Origin: a virus | Length of the DNA: 61,621 bases | Strand: one strand, 5' to 3' | IMG/VR virus record: IMGVR_UViG_3300048930_000318 | Coordinates: 1-61,621 of that record | In this document: positions 23,186 through 31,418 of the stretch, in pieces | Position numbering within the stretch: the stretch's first letter is position 1 | How the letters are laid out: each line of letters starts with the position of its first letter | The notes under the pieces: model-generated | Database searches by the model: none | Seen by the model: only the letters and a program-made list of their open reading frames with translations | Told to the model about the DNA's origin: nothing | Made by a program: the position numbers and the translations under genes

Positions 23186-24433
23186 CTATTCTGCTTTGTA
23201 TGTCTTGTCACCGTCACCAAAGCGCAGAGGCATAATAAGGGCTTTGATGTTTAGACAAGAACACAGCATAGGGCCAAAGGGATAGGCGGGTAGGTCGATA
23301 GTCACAACGTCTGTACGAGAGAGGCCCTTCAAGAAGGTTTGAAGTAAGCGTGGATCAAAAGCAAAAACAAGGTCTCCTCCTTTGCGGTATTCTTGCTCAA
23401 GAAGCGTAACAGGAACATCCACCTTGAATGAACGAGCCTTGTCCACATAGTTCACAAGAAATCGGGGGGGCTTTCCAACGGAGAGATCCAACCACACACC
23501 GTGATTTCTTGGGACTTGGCTACAGACGTGTGTGAGCGGTTCGAGAAGGGCAGACACAAGACCTTTGATACGAACGTGCGTATTGCCTCCCCTCGGCCAG
23601 ACGTGGTGTGTATCAAAGCCAGATCGTCGTTCTGTATCAAAGTGTGCAGAGATGGGGGCATTAGAGACTTGTACGGACAGACGTACAAGATCCTGCCCGT
23701 TGTCATTGGCAAGTCTGATATGGAAAATTGTTTCATCTTTCTTACTGAGAGTGCAGATTGCTTTGACGATCCTGTCAGAGATCGTTGGTCGGTAGCGCAA
23801 AACGTCCATCACCAGACCGATCTCTTTACCGTCAAGATAAGCGTCCGTGTCAGAGGATACTGCCGTTAAGGTCTTTGCATCCGTTGAGAGCGCAGCTACA
23901 CGGCAATTCAAAACATCCAAGATAACCCGATCCATGTTAGGCTTCATACCTAAAGTCGCAGGGAGGCTATCAAGAGCCTTGGACAGAGTACCTTCTTGGA
24001 ATCGGACAAGAATAGCTTCACCCTCTGGCTTCACGTTTGGGAAGAGATCGTAATCGTGTGTCAACCACTCTTCACAATGGACAGCGCCAGAGATTGCAAG
24101 ACGAAGTACAGAGTAGTCAAGCGTAAGAGAACCATCTGTGTGCGAGAAGGAGATCTCTTCTGTTGGTGTGAAGCCTGTGGAGAGTGTGCGGATCAGATCT
24201 TGGGTATAGATACCAAGGTCTTTTTGTAGTGGTGTTTGGATTGTAGCGTGGCAGGTTATGGTGATCTGTTCTTTGTCAGGCGTGTTGGCGTAGAACTCTA
24301 CGGTATCCTTGAGGGTTCGTATCCGCACCAGAAGGAAACGTACAGAGGTGGACTTCTTGACACAGAAGTCTTTGAGGGTAGCGAGTACCGTTTTGAGGTG
24401 ACTGTACTTGATGGAGAAGTTTGGGTAGAGCAT
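23186..24433 (-). CDS. DnaN-like DNA sliding clamp
   Basis: 415 residues in three repeats of the clamp fold. Landmarks: a middle-domain LDVLNCRVAALSTDAKTLTA that matches the (L)RLVATDGHRLA-type strand of bacterial beta clamps, an acidic/LxxxLPAT segment before it, and the C-terminus ALIMPLRF, equivalent to the YVIMPMRL end that forms the partner-binding pocket. It would tether the phage polymerase and other clamp-binding proteins. It is the first gene of the leftward unit, facing the divergent control region. Sequence is far from any clamp I can quote, so the call rests on motifs and length. Confidence 0.75.
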   Translation of the reverse strand: MLYPNFSIKYSHLKTVLATLKDFCVKKSTSVRFLLVRIRTLKDTVEFYANTPDKEQITITCHATIQTPLQKDLGIYTQDLIRTLSTGFTPTEEISFSHTDGSLTLDYSVLRLAISGAVHCEEWLTHDYDLFPNVKPEGEAILVRFQEGTLSKALDSLPATLGMKPNMDRVILDVLNCRVAALSTDAKTLTAVSSDTDAYLDGKEIGLVMDVLRYRPTISDRIVKAICTLSKKDETIFHIRLANDNGQDLVRLSVQVSNAPISAHFDTERRSGFDTHHVWPRGGNTHVRIKGLVSALLEPLTHVCSQVPRNHGVWLDLSVGKPPRFLVNYVDKARSFKVDVPVTLLEQEYRKGGDLVFAFDPRLLQTFLKGLSRTDVVTIDLPAYPFGPMLCSCLNIKALIMPLRFGDGDKTYKAE

Positions 24434-24564
24434 TTTGTGTCCTTTGTCTATTGTGGGGTGAACAACGTGTATAGAATAGGTAGAGTGTTTGCTTTTGGGT
24501 TGTCAACAAGATCGTGTGTAGTTTTTATACTACACTTGAACATATTAGCAGTAGATCCAGATCG

Positions 24565-24608
24565 TCTTACTCTACCAAGGTCTTGCTGGATCTAGTGTAG
24601 TGTATAGT
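24565..24608 (+). promoter_or_regulatory. Candidate phage-specific promoter, rightward 1
   Basis: Box CTCTACCAAGGTCTTGC (ending 24586), 16 bp, TATAGT (24603-24608). Confidence 0.45.
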
Positions 24609-24630
24609 TTTTGCCACAACTGTTTCACCC

Positions 24631-24671
24631 CACTCTACCAAGGTCTTGCGATGCTCCACCCTCCCTATAAT
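24631..24671 (+). promoter_or_regulatory. Candidate phage-specific promoter, rightward 2
   Basis: Box CTCTACCAAGGTCTTGC (ending 24649), 16 bp, perfect TATAAT (24666-24671). It is the mirror image of copy C at 54 kb. It points toward the primase/helicase gene. Confidence 0.55.
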
Positions 24672-24889
24672 GATCCTATAGAAAGGGGTGGATCGTGTAA
24701 GATCCAAAACTTGTAGGAATAAGTATGATCGTTGTGTGTAGTTTAGCTGTTTCTACTTACAGCGCCAAGGTCATGCGGTGTGTAAGATAAGCAAAATGTA
24801 TTCAGCACTCTTGTATAACAACACGCCAGATCCAGATCCCCCTACTCTACCAAGGTCTTGCTGGAAATCTTATACAGGCATGAAAAGTA

Positions 24890-25075
24890 CAACCTGTTTC
24901 ACCTTAGAGCGCCAAGGTCATGCGCCTTGTAGTCCATTTTCTTACAGGATCTTGTTTGTACCGTGATCCACCCTCTCTATAGGATCATTAAGGGGAGGGT
25001 GGAGCACCTCAAGACCTTGGTAGAGTAAGGTGATATGGATCTACTGCTAATCTATTCAGTCGTGGATCAGGGTTT
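24890..25075. repeat. Promoter-like repeat element, copy B
   Basis: Closely similar to copy A over about 180 bp: left box AGCGCCAAGGTCATGC, TTTTCTTACAGGATCTTG, hairpin core (24968-25002 region), right box on the minus strand (25012-25026), then GGATCTACTGCTAATC and CAGTCGTGGATCA. The minus-strand promoter inside it has CTTAAT (24987-24992) 16 bp from the box. Confidence 0.8.
24987..25026 (-). promoter_or_regulatory. Candidate phage-specific promoter (copy B), leftward
   Basis: Minus-strand box CTCTACCAAGGTCTTG, 16 bp, CTTAAT (24987-24992). It would give a leftward transcript with a leader of over 500 nt before the clamp gene, overlapping the rightward promoters at 24.57-24.67 kb. Confidence 0.4.
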
Positions 25076-25129
25076 TTGTCTCAAAGTGAGACGTACGTAT
25101 CATATTGAGACAACAAGATCACTAGATAC

Positions 25130-25167
25130 AAAAAAGGGTAGGCCCAACTTTCGCCAGACCTACCCTT
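25130..25167 (-). terminator. Intrinsic terminator, leftward
   Basis: On the minus strand, AAGGGTAGG/CCTACCCTT stem (about 25159-25167 with 25134-25142), then TTTTTT. It would stop leftward transcription entering the divergent region from the right. Confidence 0.7.
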
Positions 25168-25193
25168 CCACATAAAAAAACCAAACATACTTC

Positions 25194-25222
25194 TTGACTG
25201 TGCTGTCTGAATCATCTACTAT
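25194..25222 (+). promoter_or_regulatory. Sigma-70-like promoter, rightward
   Basis: TTGACT (25194-25199), 17 bp, TACTAT (25217-25222), just upstream of an AGGAG/GTG translation start and the leader terminator at 25288-25318. Confidence 0.5.
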
Positions 25223-25287
25223 CTAGGAGAACAAAAGGTGTGCAAGAGACATACCGACGAAGAAATCCACCACCAACCAAAAAAAAA

Positions 25288-25318
25288 GCCCCAAAGTGTT
25301 GCGACACGGGGCTTTTTT
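25288..25318 (+). terminator. Intrinsic terminator in the leader of the primase/helicase gene
   Basis: Stem GCCCC/GGGGC (25288-25292 with 25308-25312) with inner GTGT/ACAC, then six T (25313-25318); A-rich on the other side, so it may work both ways. It lies about 60 nt after the predicted transcript start and 13 nt before the likely ATG, suggesting attenuation. Confidence 0.75.
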
Positions 25319-25330
25319 GAGAGCTTACCG

Positions 25331-28300
25331 ATGAAAAAAATAAGAGCCTACCGCCTACGTTGTCAAGAGATCGTTGCAAAAAAGTTTGTGCTATCCCCTC
25401 AAGGATACCCGCAAAAGACCGATAAAGCCCACCCCGCTACCTTTAACTTCTCTCCCCTGTTCTGGAATTCCATTGAAGGTCTCTTCGGTATCCTCTCCAC
25501 GTTACGCTGCGATCCACACTCCCTGATCATCCGTGGAAACCTCAAAGAAGGCTTCTCCCCAAACAATCAGTACCGACGCAAGATCGACAAGCCAGACAAG
25601 GCGGGTTATGTTGCTACCGTTGAAGAGGTAGATCGTGATTGGGTCTGCATTGACATCGACAACTACCGCTGCAAAACACAAGTCGATCCACACAACAAGG
25701 AAAGCCTCTTAGAAGCCGCTAGAGAGACCCTGTTTGCACACCTACCACAAGACCTTCACAACACTTCTTTTGTTGTCCAATGGTCTAATAGCGCCTTCCT
25801 AGACAGCCAGACCTACACTTTCGACCCACACAAAGCAAAAGCACACTTCTGGATCATGCTTGATCGTGAAGTCTGTGGTGAGTCTCTTCGCCCTTGGTTG
25901 AAGGCTATCGGGGCAGACTCCGCCCTCGCCGATACCATCCAACAGCACTACACCTCAGACCCCGTTTGTGAAGGCTTTACCCACCCACTACCATCAGAAC
26001 ACCGCGTCTTTCTTGTCAAAGGTGAACGTGACACACTCGACACCTCGAAGATCACCACACACGAGATCTTCACAACCGAACAGTACAAACAACGCCTCGA
26101 ACAAGAAGCCCAACGCAAGATACAAGAAGCAAAAGCACGTGAAGAGAGACACGTAAAGCAAGAGCAAGAGCAACGTATCACATACGGCGTAGAAGGCTCC
26201 TATACCTCACGCAAAGCCCTAGCAGAAAGCATCTTGAATACCGCAATCAAGAAGATCATGTCTGCGCGAGACGGCAACAGAGGCAAAACGATCTTTGGGC
26301 AGTCCAAGTGGATCGCTTCCATCGCCTCAGAACATCGCAATGGACTCCCGATCTCCTATGCCCAGACCATGCTAGAGAGCGCAGCCGTCAACCTCGCAGG
26401 TCAATCTGCCGCAGATCTACGCGACTACCGCGTATCCTACAAAAACGGCTGGTCGGAAGGTGAATCGTCACCCCAACTTCTCGATCTCAAAGTGGAAAAC
26501 AAACCACAGAAGATCACCAAAGCCCAAAAGTCCAAAGAGCAAAAGGAGAAAGCAGCACAAGAGAAGATCGCCAACTCTATCTTCTACCACTACGCAAACC
26601 TCTCCGCAGCCCAAGAACCTTGCGGATTCAGCCCCACACCGCACTACATGGCCCCTCTCCATGTTGCCGCAGGGATCACCGCAGTGCGCGCATCTCTTGG
26701 GACTGGAAAAACAGAGGTGGCCAAAGCCCTCTGCAAAAAGTACAACTCCGTCCTTTGGTTGGCCCACCGCGTAGCCCTCACACGCAATACCCAAGAACGC
26801 CTCAATGAAGGTGAAACCCAAGCCTTCTCGCTCTACCTCGACAAAGAAGGCAAACTCGTAGAGTCCAAGTTGATCGTATGTGTGGACTCGATCTCTCGCG
26901 TAGCTTCACAGCATGATCTTGTTGTGATTGACGAAGCAGATCAGGTGCTTCGCTCTGTGATCAAACGATCCAAGAACCGCCAAGCCAGTGATGCGATCTT
27001 CCATAAAATGATGGGTCTCACTATCGCAGGTGGTGGGGCAAAGCAGATCCTTCTACTCTCCGCCGATCTCTGTGATACCACACTCAAAGCCTACGAAATT
27101 CTGTTTGGTAAAGAAGTTACAAACCGTATCGATCACAACTGGCATCACCCTGACGAGACGTGGAATTTCCACGAGACAATTGACCTTTGGAGGCTCCAAC
27201 TCTCCGAGGATCTTGAGAACAACAAGAAGATCTTTGGCTTCTTTGCCTCGCAAGCCACACTGATCCAGTACGAAGCGTGGATCAAGCAACATTTCCCTAG
27301 CAAAAAGGTCGTAGCCATCCACCGAGAAGCCGAAGATGAAGACCGTGACACCCTCGAAAGCGTCAACAAACTCTGGAAAGATGCAGACGTGGTGTTCGTC
27401 ACAACATCGGCAGGTAGCGGCGTATCCTACGACGTAAAGGACGATTTCGATGCTGTCTATGTTAATGGCTATCATGCCCCTCTTGACTTCCCTGCAAGCG
27501 AGTATCTACAAGGCGCTTGCCGCGTTCGTCACCCTCGAAGCCGAACCATTCAAGCCTATATCATTGAGTCTGAAAGACCTCTCAAGTCTCTCGAAGCGAT
27601 GCACGGTGAGTTTGAACGCCGTGAAGGTGAAACGCTACGCATCCTCCGATCCATCGGTCAAGTTGAAGAGATCCGAGGTGCAGTCACAACAACCTCACAG
27701 ATCTTTGAGAACGCTTGGCTACTCTCGATGCTACAAGGGGAGGAAAGATCGCACTTTGCCGCAAAGTGGATCTGTGAAACACTCCTAGATCGCCAGATCA
27801 AGATCACCTACACAACAGGTACTGGCGACCCAAAAAAGAGCAAAAAGATCCAAGGTGAGATGCAGGTTGCGAAAGAGGCTGTATTCATCAAAGAGATCGG
27901 ACGCATCCTTGAGGCAAAGGATCTTACACCCGCAGAAGCCGAACCTCTCCGTGGTCAAGAACTCAAGAAGGCCCAACAACTTGAGATCAAAAAGCACGAA
28001 GCAGCGATGTTCTACAGTCAACACGAAGACAAACACACTGCACCAGAAGCACCTACCGAAGAGATCCTTGTGTGGGATAACAAAGGTAAGGGCCGCAAGA
28101 CAATCCGATCCCTTGTGACTTCCGCAGCTTTTCATTCTGCCCGTGACTACAATATCTTCCAAGATCAACACGATCTTGTCTTCGATACATCGGACAAAGA
28201 AGCCAAGGTGTACCCCAAAGTCCGTTCAAAGATGGATGCTTCGCACTACTACTTACGATCCAAGCAAGGATGCTTGTTGTTGGCGGTAGCGTGTAAGGAG

Positions 28301-28948
28301 ATCCCCGCCTTCCACAAACTTTTGCTTGAATTCTTTCCAAATGCACTACCTTCTGATCTAAGCCATGTCACAACAGAAGAGGTGATGAATTGCTACTTCC
28401 GTGATGTTCGGGCCTATGGAAAGGTATTTGGGACTCGCGTATCCGAACACAACAATTTCGCATCAAACCTCGGCCATATCTGCAAAGATTTCGGTATTGT
28501 CCGTACCTGTCTGCGTTCTGGCGGTGATGCCCGTGATTACATCTTTGAAGAGAAAGCGACACGATACGCCCTTGAGCAAGCGACCTACGAAAGAAACCGA
28601 TACATGACCACAATTGACAAATGGAAAAACGGACACGGACTCGTTGATACAAGCGAGTTTGACCGCGAAGAGGGCGAGACGCAAGAAGAACCGAAGCAAG
28701 TGCATCTGTTCGCGCAGTACCCCCAACAACCAGCCACACAACAAAAAGTGCAAGCAAACGTACAACCTACACAACAAGATGATCTTGCCCGTCATGTTGG
28801 GTTTTATATGTCAGTCTATATGAACGCTGGAAAACAGGGGCCATTTGACGCCTTTGTCTTCACCAAGAAAAAACTCAACATCCAAGACCTCGACTACGCT
28901 TGGGCCTTGGATTGCAAGGCTGCTTTTGACAACTCTTTCTGGGGATAA
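25331..28948 (+). CDS. Primase-polymerase/helicase fusion (AEP + superfamily 2 helicase)
   Basis: About 1205 residues from ATG 25331 (GAGAG upstream). A longer frame from GTG 25238, which has its own AGGAG, would read through a terminator hairpin. N-terminal part: an archaeo-eukaryotic-type primase pattern, with metal-binding CIDIDNY (about 107-113) and KAHFWIML (about 170-177). Middle: helicase with Walker A ASLGTGKTE (about 455-463), DEAD box LVVIDEAD (about 530-536), and the later motif FVTTSAGSGVSYDVKDDFDA with QGACRVRHPRS, as in herpes-type origin-binding helicases. The C-terminal third is charged and unassigned. Likely role: initiation of phage replication, as primer synthesis plus unwinding. 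First gene of the rightward unit. Confidence 0.82.
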   Translation: MKKIRAYRLRCQEIVAKKFVLSPQGYPQKTDKAHPATFNFSPLFWNSIEGLFGILSTLRCDPHSLIIRGNLKEGFSPNNQYRRKIDKPDKAGYVATVEEVDRDWVCIDIDNYRCKTQVDPHNKESLLEAARETLFAHLPQDLHNTSFVVQWSNSAFLDSQTYTFDPHKAKAHFWIMLDREVCGESLRPWLKAIGADSALADTIQQHYTSDPVCEGFTHPLPSEHRVFLVKGERDTLDTSKITTHEIFTTEQYKQRLEQEAQRKIQEAKAREERHVKQEQEQRITYGVEGSYTSRKALAESILNTAIKKIMSARDGNRGKTIFGQSKWIASIASEHRNGLPISYAQTMLESAAVNLAGQSAADLRDYRVSYKNGWSEGESSPQLLDLKVENKPQKITKAQKSKEQKEKAAQEKIANSIFYHYANLSAAQEPCGFSPTPHYMAPLHVAAGITAVRASLGTGKTEVAKALCKKYNSVLWLAHRVALTRNTQERLNEGETQAFSLYLDKEGKLVESKLIVCVDSISRVASQHDLVVIDEADQVLRSVIKRSKNRQASDAIFHKMMGLTIAGGGAKQILLLSADLCDTTLKAYEILFGKEVTNRIDHNWHHPDETWNFHETIDLWRLQLSEDLENNKKIFGFFASQATLIQYEAWIKQHFPSKKVVAIHREAEDEDRDTLESVNKLWKDADVVFVTTSAGSGVSYDVKDDFDAVYVNGYHAPLDFPASEYLQGACRVRHPRSRTIQAYIIESERPLKSLEAMHGEFERREGETLRILRSIGQVEEIRGAVTTTSQIFENAWLLSMLQGEERSHFAAKWICETLLDRQIKITYTTGTGDPKKSKKIQGEMQVAKEAVFIKEIGRILEAKDLTPAEAEPLRGQELKKAQQLEIKKHEAAMFYSQHEDKHTAPEAPTEEILVWDNKGKGRKTIRSLVTSAAFHSARDYNIFQDQHDLVFDTSDKEAKVYPKVRSKMDASHYYLRSKQGCLLLAVACKEIPAFHKLLLEFFPNALPSDLSHVTTEEVMNCYFRDVRAYGKVFGTRVSEHNNFASNLGHICKDFGIVRTCLRSGGDARDYIFEEKATRYALEQATYERNRYMTTIDKWKNGHGLVDTSEFDREEGETQEEPKQVHLFAQYPQQPATQQKVQANVQPTQQDDLARHVGFYMSVYMNAGKQGPFDAFVFTKKKLNIQDLDYAWALDCKAAFDNSFWG

Positions 28949-28949
28949 T

Positions 28950-29714
28950 ATGCAAACGATAGAACTCTGCTTAGGTGATTGCTTTGACTATCTACCACAG
29001 ATCCCAAGTGGTTCGGTAGATATGATCCTCGCAGATCTTCCCTATGGTACAACCCGCTGCTCTTGGGACGTGGTACTACCCTTTGAAGATCTTTGGAGAG
29101 AGTACAACCGTGTTCTCAAAGAGAGCGGTGCGGTTGTACTCTTTGGTACAGAGCCGTTTTCGTCAGCCCTACGCCTCAGTAATATCAAAGACTACCGCTA
29201 TGATATTTACTGGCAGAAAGATCGGGGTGCTAACTTCCTCTTTGGTAATCGTATGCCCCTCAAGGTTATCGAAACGATCTCTGTGTTTTACAAGAAACAG
29301 CCAACATACAACCCCCAGAAGAGAGAAAACCCCAAGGGGCCGTCAAAAAGACACCTAAGCCGCTATGTGAAGCCCTCCGATAACGTAAAGGATGTCATGG
29401 GGGATTCTTGGAAATTGCAATCTTGGGAAGCGGGGCAGAAGTACGAACCAGATAAACTACTGCCCACCTCTATTGAGTATTGCGCGAGAGAGCAAAAAGG
29501 TAAGGTTCATCCAACGCAAAAGCCTGTGGCCCTGCTCGAACGCCTTATCCTTACCTACACAAACGAGGGTGAGACTGTCCTTGATAACTGTATGGGATCG
29601 GGGTCAACAGGTGTAGCCGCACTCAAGACAAAGAGATCCTTCATCGGTATGGAGAAGGAAGAAAAATACTACATGATCGCACAGGATCGCATCAACGGGG
29701 TAACACCTACATGA
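28950..29714 (+). CDS. N6-adenine (or N4-cytosine) DNA methyltransferase
   Basis: About 254 residues from ATG 28950, 1 nt after the previous stop; the longer frame overlaps that gene. Beta-class order: catalytic motif IV MILADLPYGTTRCSWD near residue 25-40, then VHPTQKPVALLERLILTYTN and motif I DNCMGSGSTGVAAL near the C-terminus. DLPY replaces the canonical DPPY, a common variant in phage methylases. It uses S-adenosylmethionine; the target sequence is unknown. It may protect phage DNA from host restriction. Its last residues (GVTPT) and stop lie in a direct repeat shared with the next junction. Confidence 0.88.
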   Translation: MQTIELCLGDCFDYLPQIPSGSVDMILADLPYGTTRCSWDVVLPFEDLWREYNRVLKESGAVVLFGTEPFSSALRLSNIKDYRYDIYWQKDRGANFLFGNRMPLKVIETISVFYKKQPTYNPQKRENPKGPSKRHLSRYVKPSDNVKDVMGDSWKLQSWEAGQKYEPDKLLPTSIEYCAREQKGKVHPTQKPVALLERLILTYTNEGETVLDNCMGSGSTGVAALKTKRSFIGMEKEEKYYMIAQDRINGVTPT

Positions 29715-29737
29715 AGCCTATCACTATCGAACAACAA
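29703..29737. repeat. Direct repeat flanking a methylase gene (left copy)
   Basis: About 35 bp matching 30275-30309 at all but two or three positions. It spans the end of one gene (VTPT-stop) and the first eight codons of the next (MKPITIEQ). The distance between copies is 572 bp. Confidence 0.85.
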
Positions 29738-30286
29738 AAATTTAAGTGCATAGTGGCTGATCCGCCTTGGGAGGTTAAGCGTGGATCGCCGCAGGGAAGA
29801 CCATTTGGCACACAAATGGCCAGTCAAAATTTACCGTACCCCACCATGTCTGTAGATGAAATTTGCCAATTGCCCGTCCAAGACCTCGCAGACAAAGACG
29901 CGCACCTCTATCTTTGGACTATAAATCGCTATATTGAAGATGCGTATCTTGTGGCCCGTGCTTGGGGTTTCAAGCCTAGTACGTTATTGGTGTGGGCCAA
30001 GACCCCTAAAGGTCTCGGCTTAGGTGGGACTTACGCCTTATCCTCCGAATTCTGCTTATTTTCAAGGCGCGGAACGCTACCCGCGAAGAGAAGAGAAGAA
30101 ACAAACTGGTGGCATTGGAAGAGAAGTAAGCATAGTCAAAAGCCCGAAGAATTCCAAGATATGATCGAGTCTGTCAGTCAAGGCCCGTATCTTGAACTTT
30201 TTGCAAGAAGAAAGCGAGAAGGTTGGTCTGTATGGGGAAACGAAGTTGAATGTGATGTCTTGTTAACCGAGGTGACACCTACATGA
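29711..30286 (+). CDS. MT-A70-family methyltransferase, second copy
   Basis: 191 residues with the MT-A70 core: CIVADPPWEVKRG, LYLWTINRYIEDAYLVARAW, TLLVWAKTPKGLG, SKHSQKPEEFQ and LELFARRKREGWSVWGNEVE. Adenine N6 methylation is expected; the substrate is unknown. Its first residues (MKPITIEQ) are identical to those of the next gene, and its end repeats the end of the preceding gene. This suggests that the reading frame was inserted or duplicated as a unit between two direct repeats. Confidence 0.87.
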   Translation: MKPITIEQQKFKCIVADPPWEVKRGSPQGRPFGTQMASQNLPYPTMSVDEICQLPVQDLADKDAHLYLWTINRYIEDAYLVARAWGFKPSTLLVWAKTPKGLGLGGTYALSSEFCLFSRRGTLPAKRREETNWWHWKRSKHSQKPEEFQDMIESVSQGPYLELFARRKREGWSVWGNEVECDVLLTEVTPT

Positions 30287-30309
30287 AGCCTATCACCATA
30301 GAACAACTC
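30275..30309. repeat. Direct repeat flanking a methylase gene (right copy)
   Basis: Partner of 29703-29737; 22 consecutive identical bases plus a near-identical continuation. Confidence 0.85.
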
Positions 30310-30906
30310 AAGGCGGGTGCTACAATCCTCGGTATCACCTTCGATCCAAGGGCTACACCTACGCAACTGGAATACGCTATCAACAAACACCTCAAAGAAG
30401 ATGAATCCTATGGGAAGTATGCCTGTCCAGCCTGTGAACGCAAGATCATAGATATTGTACCCGTTTGTCCCTTCTGTACGGTACAGCTTGCACCACTACC
30501 TCAATACCAAGACCCCGATTACGCTACCATCGGAACCATTGAGGATGAAGCCTTTGGAGAGATTGAGATCCAAAGTCTTGCTGTCAAAGATGCTCAATCT
30601 ATCCGAACAGAAGACCTTGAGCCTATCGTCACCAAGAAGGTGAGCAACAAGAAGACGAAGCAGAAGATCATGGACGTAGAGCGAGAACAAGACGCGATCA
30701 AGATCCTCGGTATGCTACCGATCAAGCGTTCTGCCCTCGAACAGATCAAACGAGAGAAATTACTACGCATTGCCGCTGTCCTTGAGGTACAAGACCGCAG
30801 TTTCTTTCACCTCAAAACACCAGCACTGATCGATCTTCTCCTACTGACACAGACTCAGAGGGGCTTCGATGTAACAGAAGACGCAGAAGATAAAGAAAGT
30901 GCTTGA
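30283..30906 (+). CDS. Zinc-ribbon protein of unknown function
   Basis: 207 residues. Residues about 1-38 resemble a small helical (SAP/HeH-like) module (TIEQLKAGATILGITFDPRA, then TPTQLEYAINKHL). A zinc ribbon follows (CPACERKII, then CPFC; C46/C49/C61/C64 approximately). The rest is charged and helical, with a second TPALIDLLLL helix near the C-terminus. Possible nucleic-acid-binding role by inference only. It ends just before the promoter at 30903. Confidence 0.6.
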   Translation: MKPITIEQLKAGATILGITFDPRATPTQLEYAINKHLKEDESYGKYACPACERKIIDIVPVCPFCTVQLAPLPQYQDPDYATIGTIEDEAFGEIEIQSLAVKDAQSIRTEDLEPIVTKKVSNKKTKQKIMDVEREQDAIKILGMLPIKRSALEQIKREKLLRIAAVLEVQDRSFFHLKTPALIDLLLLTQTQRGFDVTEDAEDKESA

Positions 30907-30931
30907 CATGGTAGGTCGTGTATGGTATATC
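30903..30931 (+). promoter_or_regulatory. Sigma-70-like promoter, rightward
   Basis: TTGACA (30903-30908, overlapping the preceding TGA stop), 17 bp, TATATC (30926-30931). Confidence 0.65.
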
Positions 30932-30965
30932 CATCTTGGGTCTAAACAAAGAAAGGGTAAAGGCT

Positions 30966-31418
30966 ATGGAAAAAAGATACGTCACAGAGAGCGAAGGCAT
31001 TAAGGCAATTGTCGTTGAAGATACACTCACGTTTGACGATACGGACTATACTGCGTCCTACCGACTGTGGTACTACAGCAAACACCTGTGGCACGTCACG
31101 ATCTCCGACGAGGAAAATTGCCTTGTCGCTGAATGGGACACGATACTTGCTATCGAAGATCAGATCGTAGATCTTCACGAAAAAAACAAAGAAAAACCCC
31201 TCAAGGAAGGCGATGTCTATACCTGTCGTGCAGAGACCGACGAGGGAGACTTCACTATCAAGTTGGATGGTGACGGCTACTTCTTTGTGAAAGGTGATGA
31301 TGGTCAATCCTTGGAGATGTTCTATCCCCAACTCAACGAACTCCTTGCTATAATCCAAGAGAAGAAAGAAGAGTTGGACGCCGAGTATGCCAAACAACAG
31401 AAGGAGAAACAAGCGTGA
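30966..31418 (+). CDS. Acidic protein of unknown function
   Basis: 150 residues from MEKRYVTES (30966), with GAAAGGG upstream. Acidic throughout, beta-rich in the first two thirds (RLWYYSKHLWHVTISDEENC), ending in a Lys/Glu/Gln helix. Not recognised. First gene after the promoter at 30903; the stop overlaps the next start (GTGA). Confidence 0.6.
   Translation: MEKRYVTESEGIKAIVVEDTLTFDDTDYTASYRLWYYSKHLWHVTISDEENCLVAEWDTILAIEDQIVDLHEKNKEKPLKEGDVYTCRAETDEGDFTIKLDGDGYFFVKGDDGQSLEMFYPQLNELLAIIQEKKEELDAEYAKQQKEKQA

Larger units (their letters stand above)
24541..24870. repeat. Tandem and inverted promoter-box repeats
   Basis: This stretch holds four rightward copies of a CCAAGGTC(T/A)TGC box (about 24570, 24636, 24763 and 24845; a fifth is in copy B at about 24910), preceded either by AGATCCAGATC or CTGTTTCACC. 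The segment 24541-24580 is the reverse complement of the right end of copies A, B and C (ATTAGCAGTAGATCCAGATC). The segment 24625-24695 is the reverse complement of their hairpin core. Confidence 0.75.

Noticed and set aside
24473-24506. Leftward TTGACA (24501-24506) upstream of the clamp gene
   Set aside because: At 17 bp the -10 position reads CTACCT; the better TATTCT is 22 bp away. Not called as a promoter.
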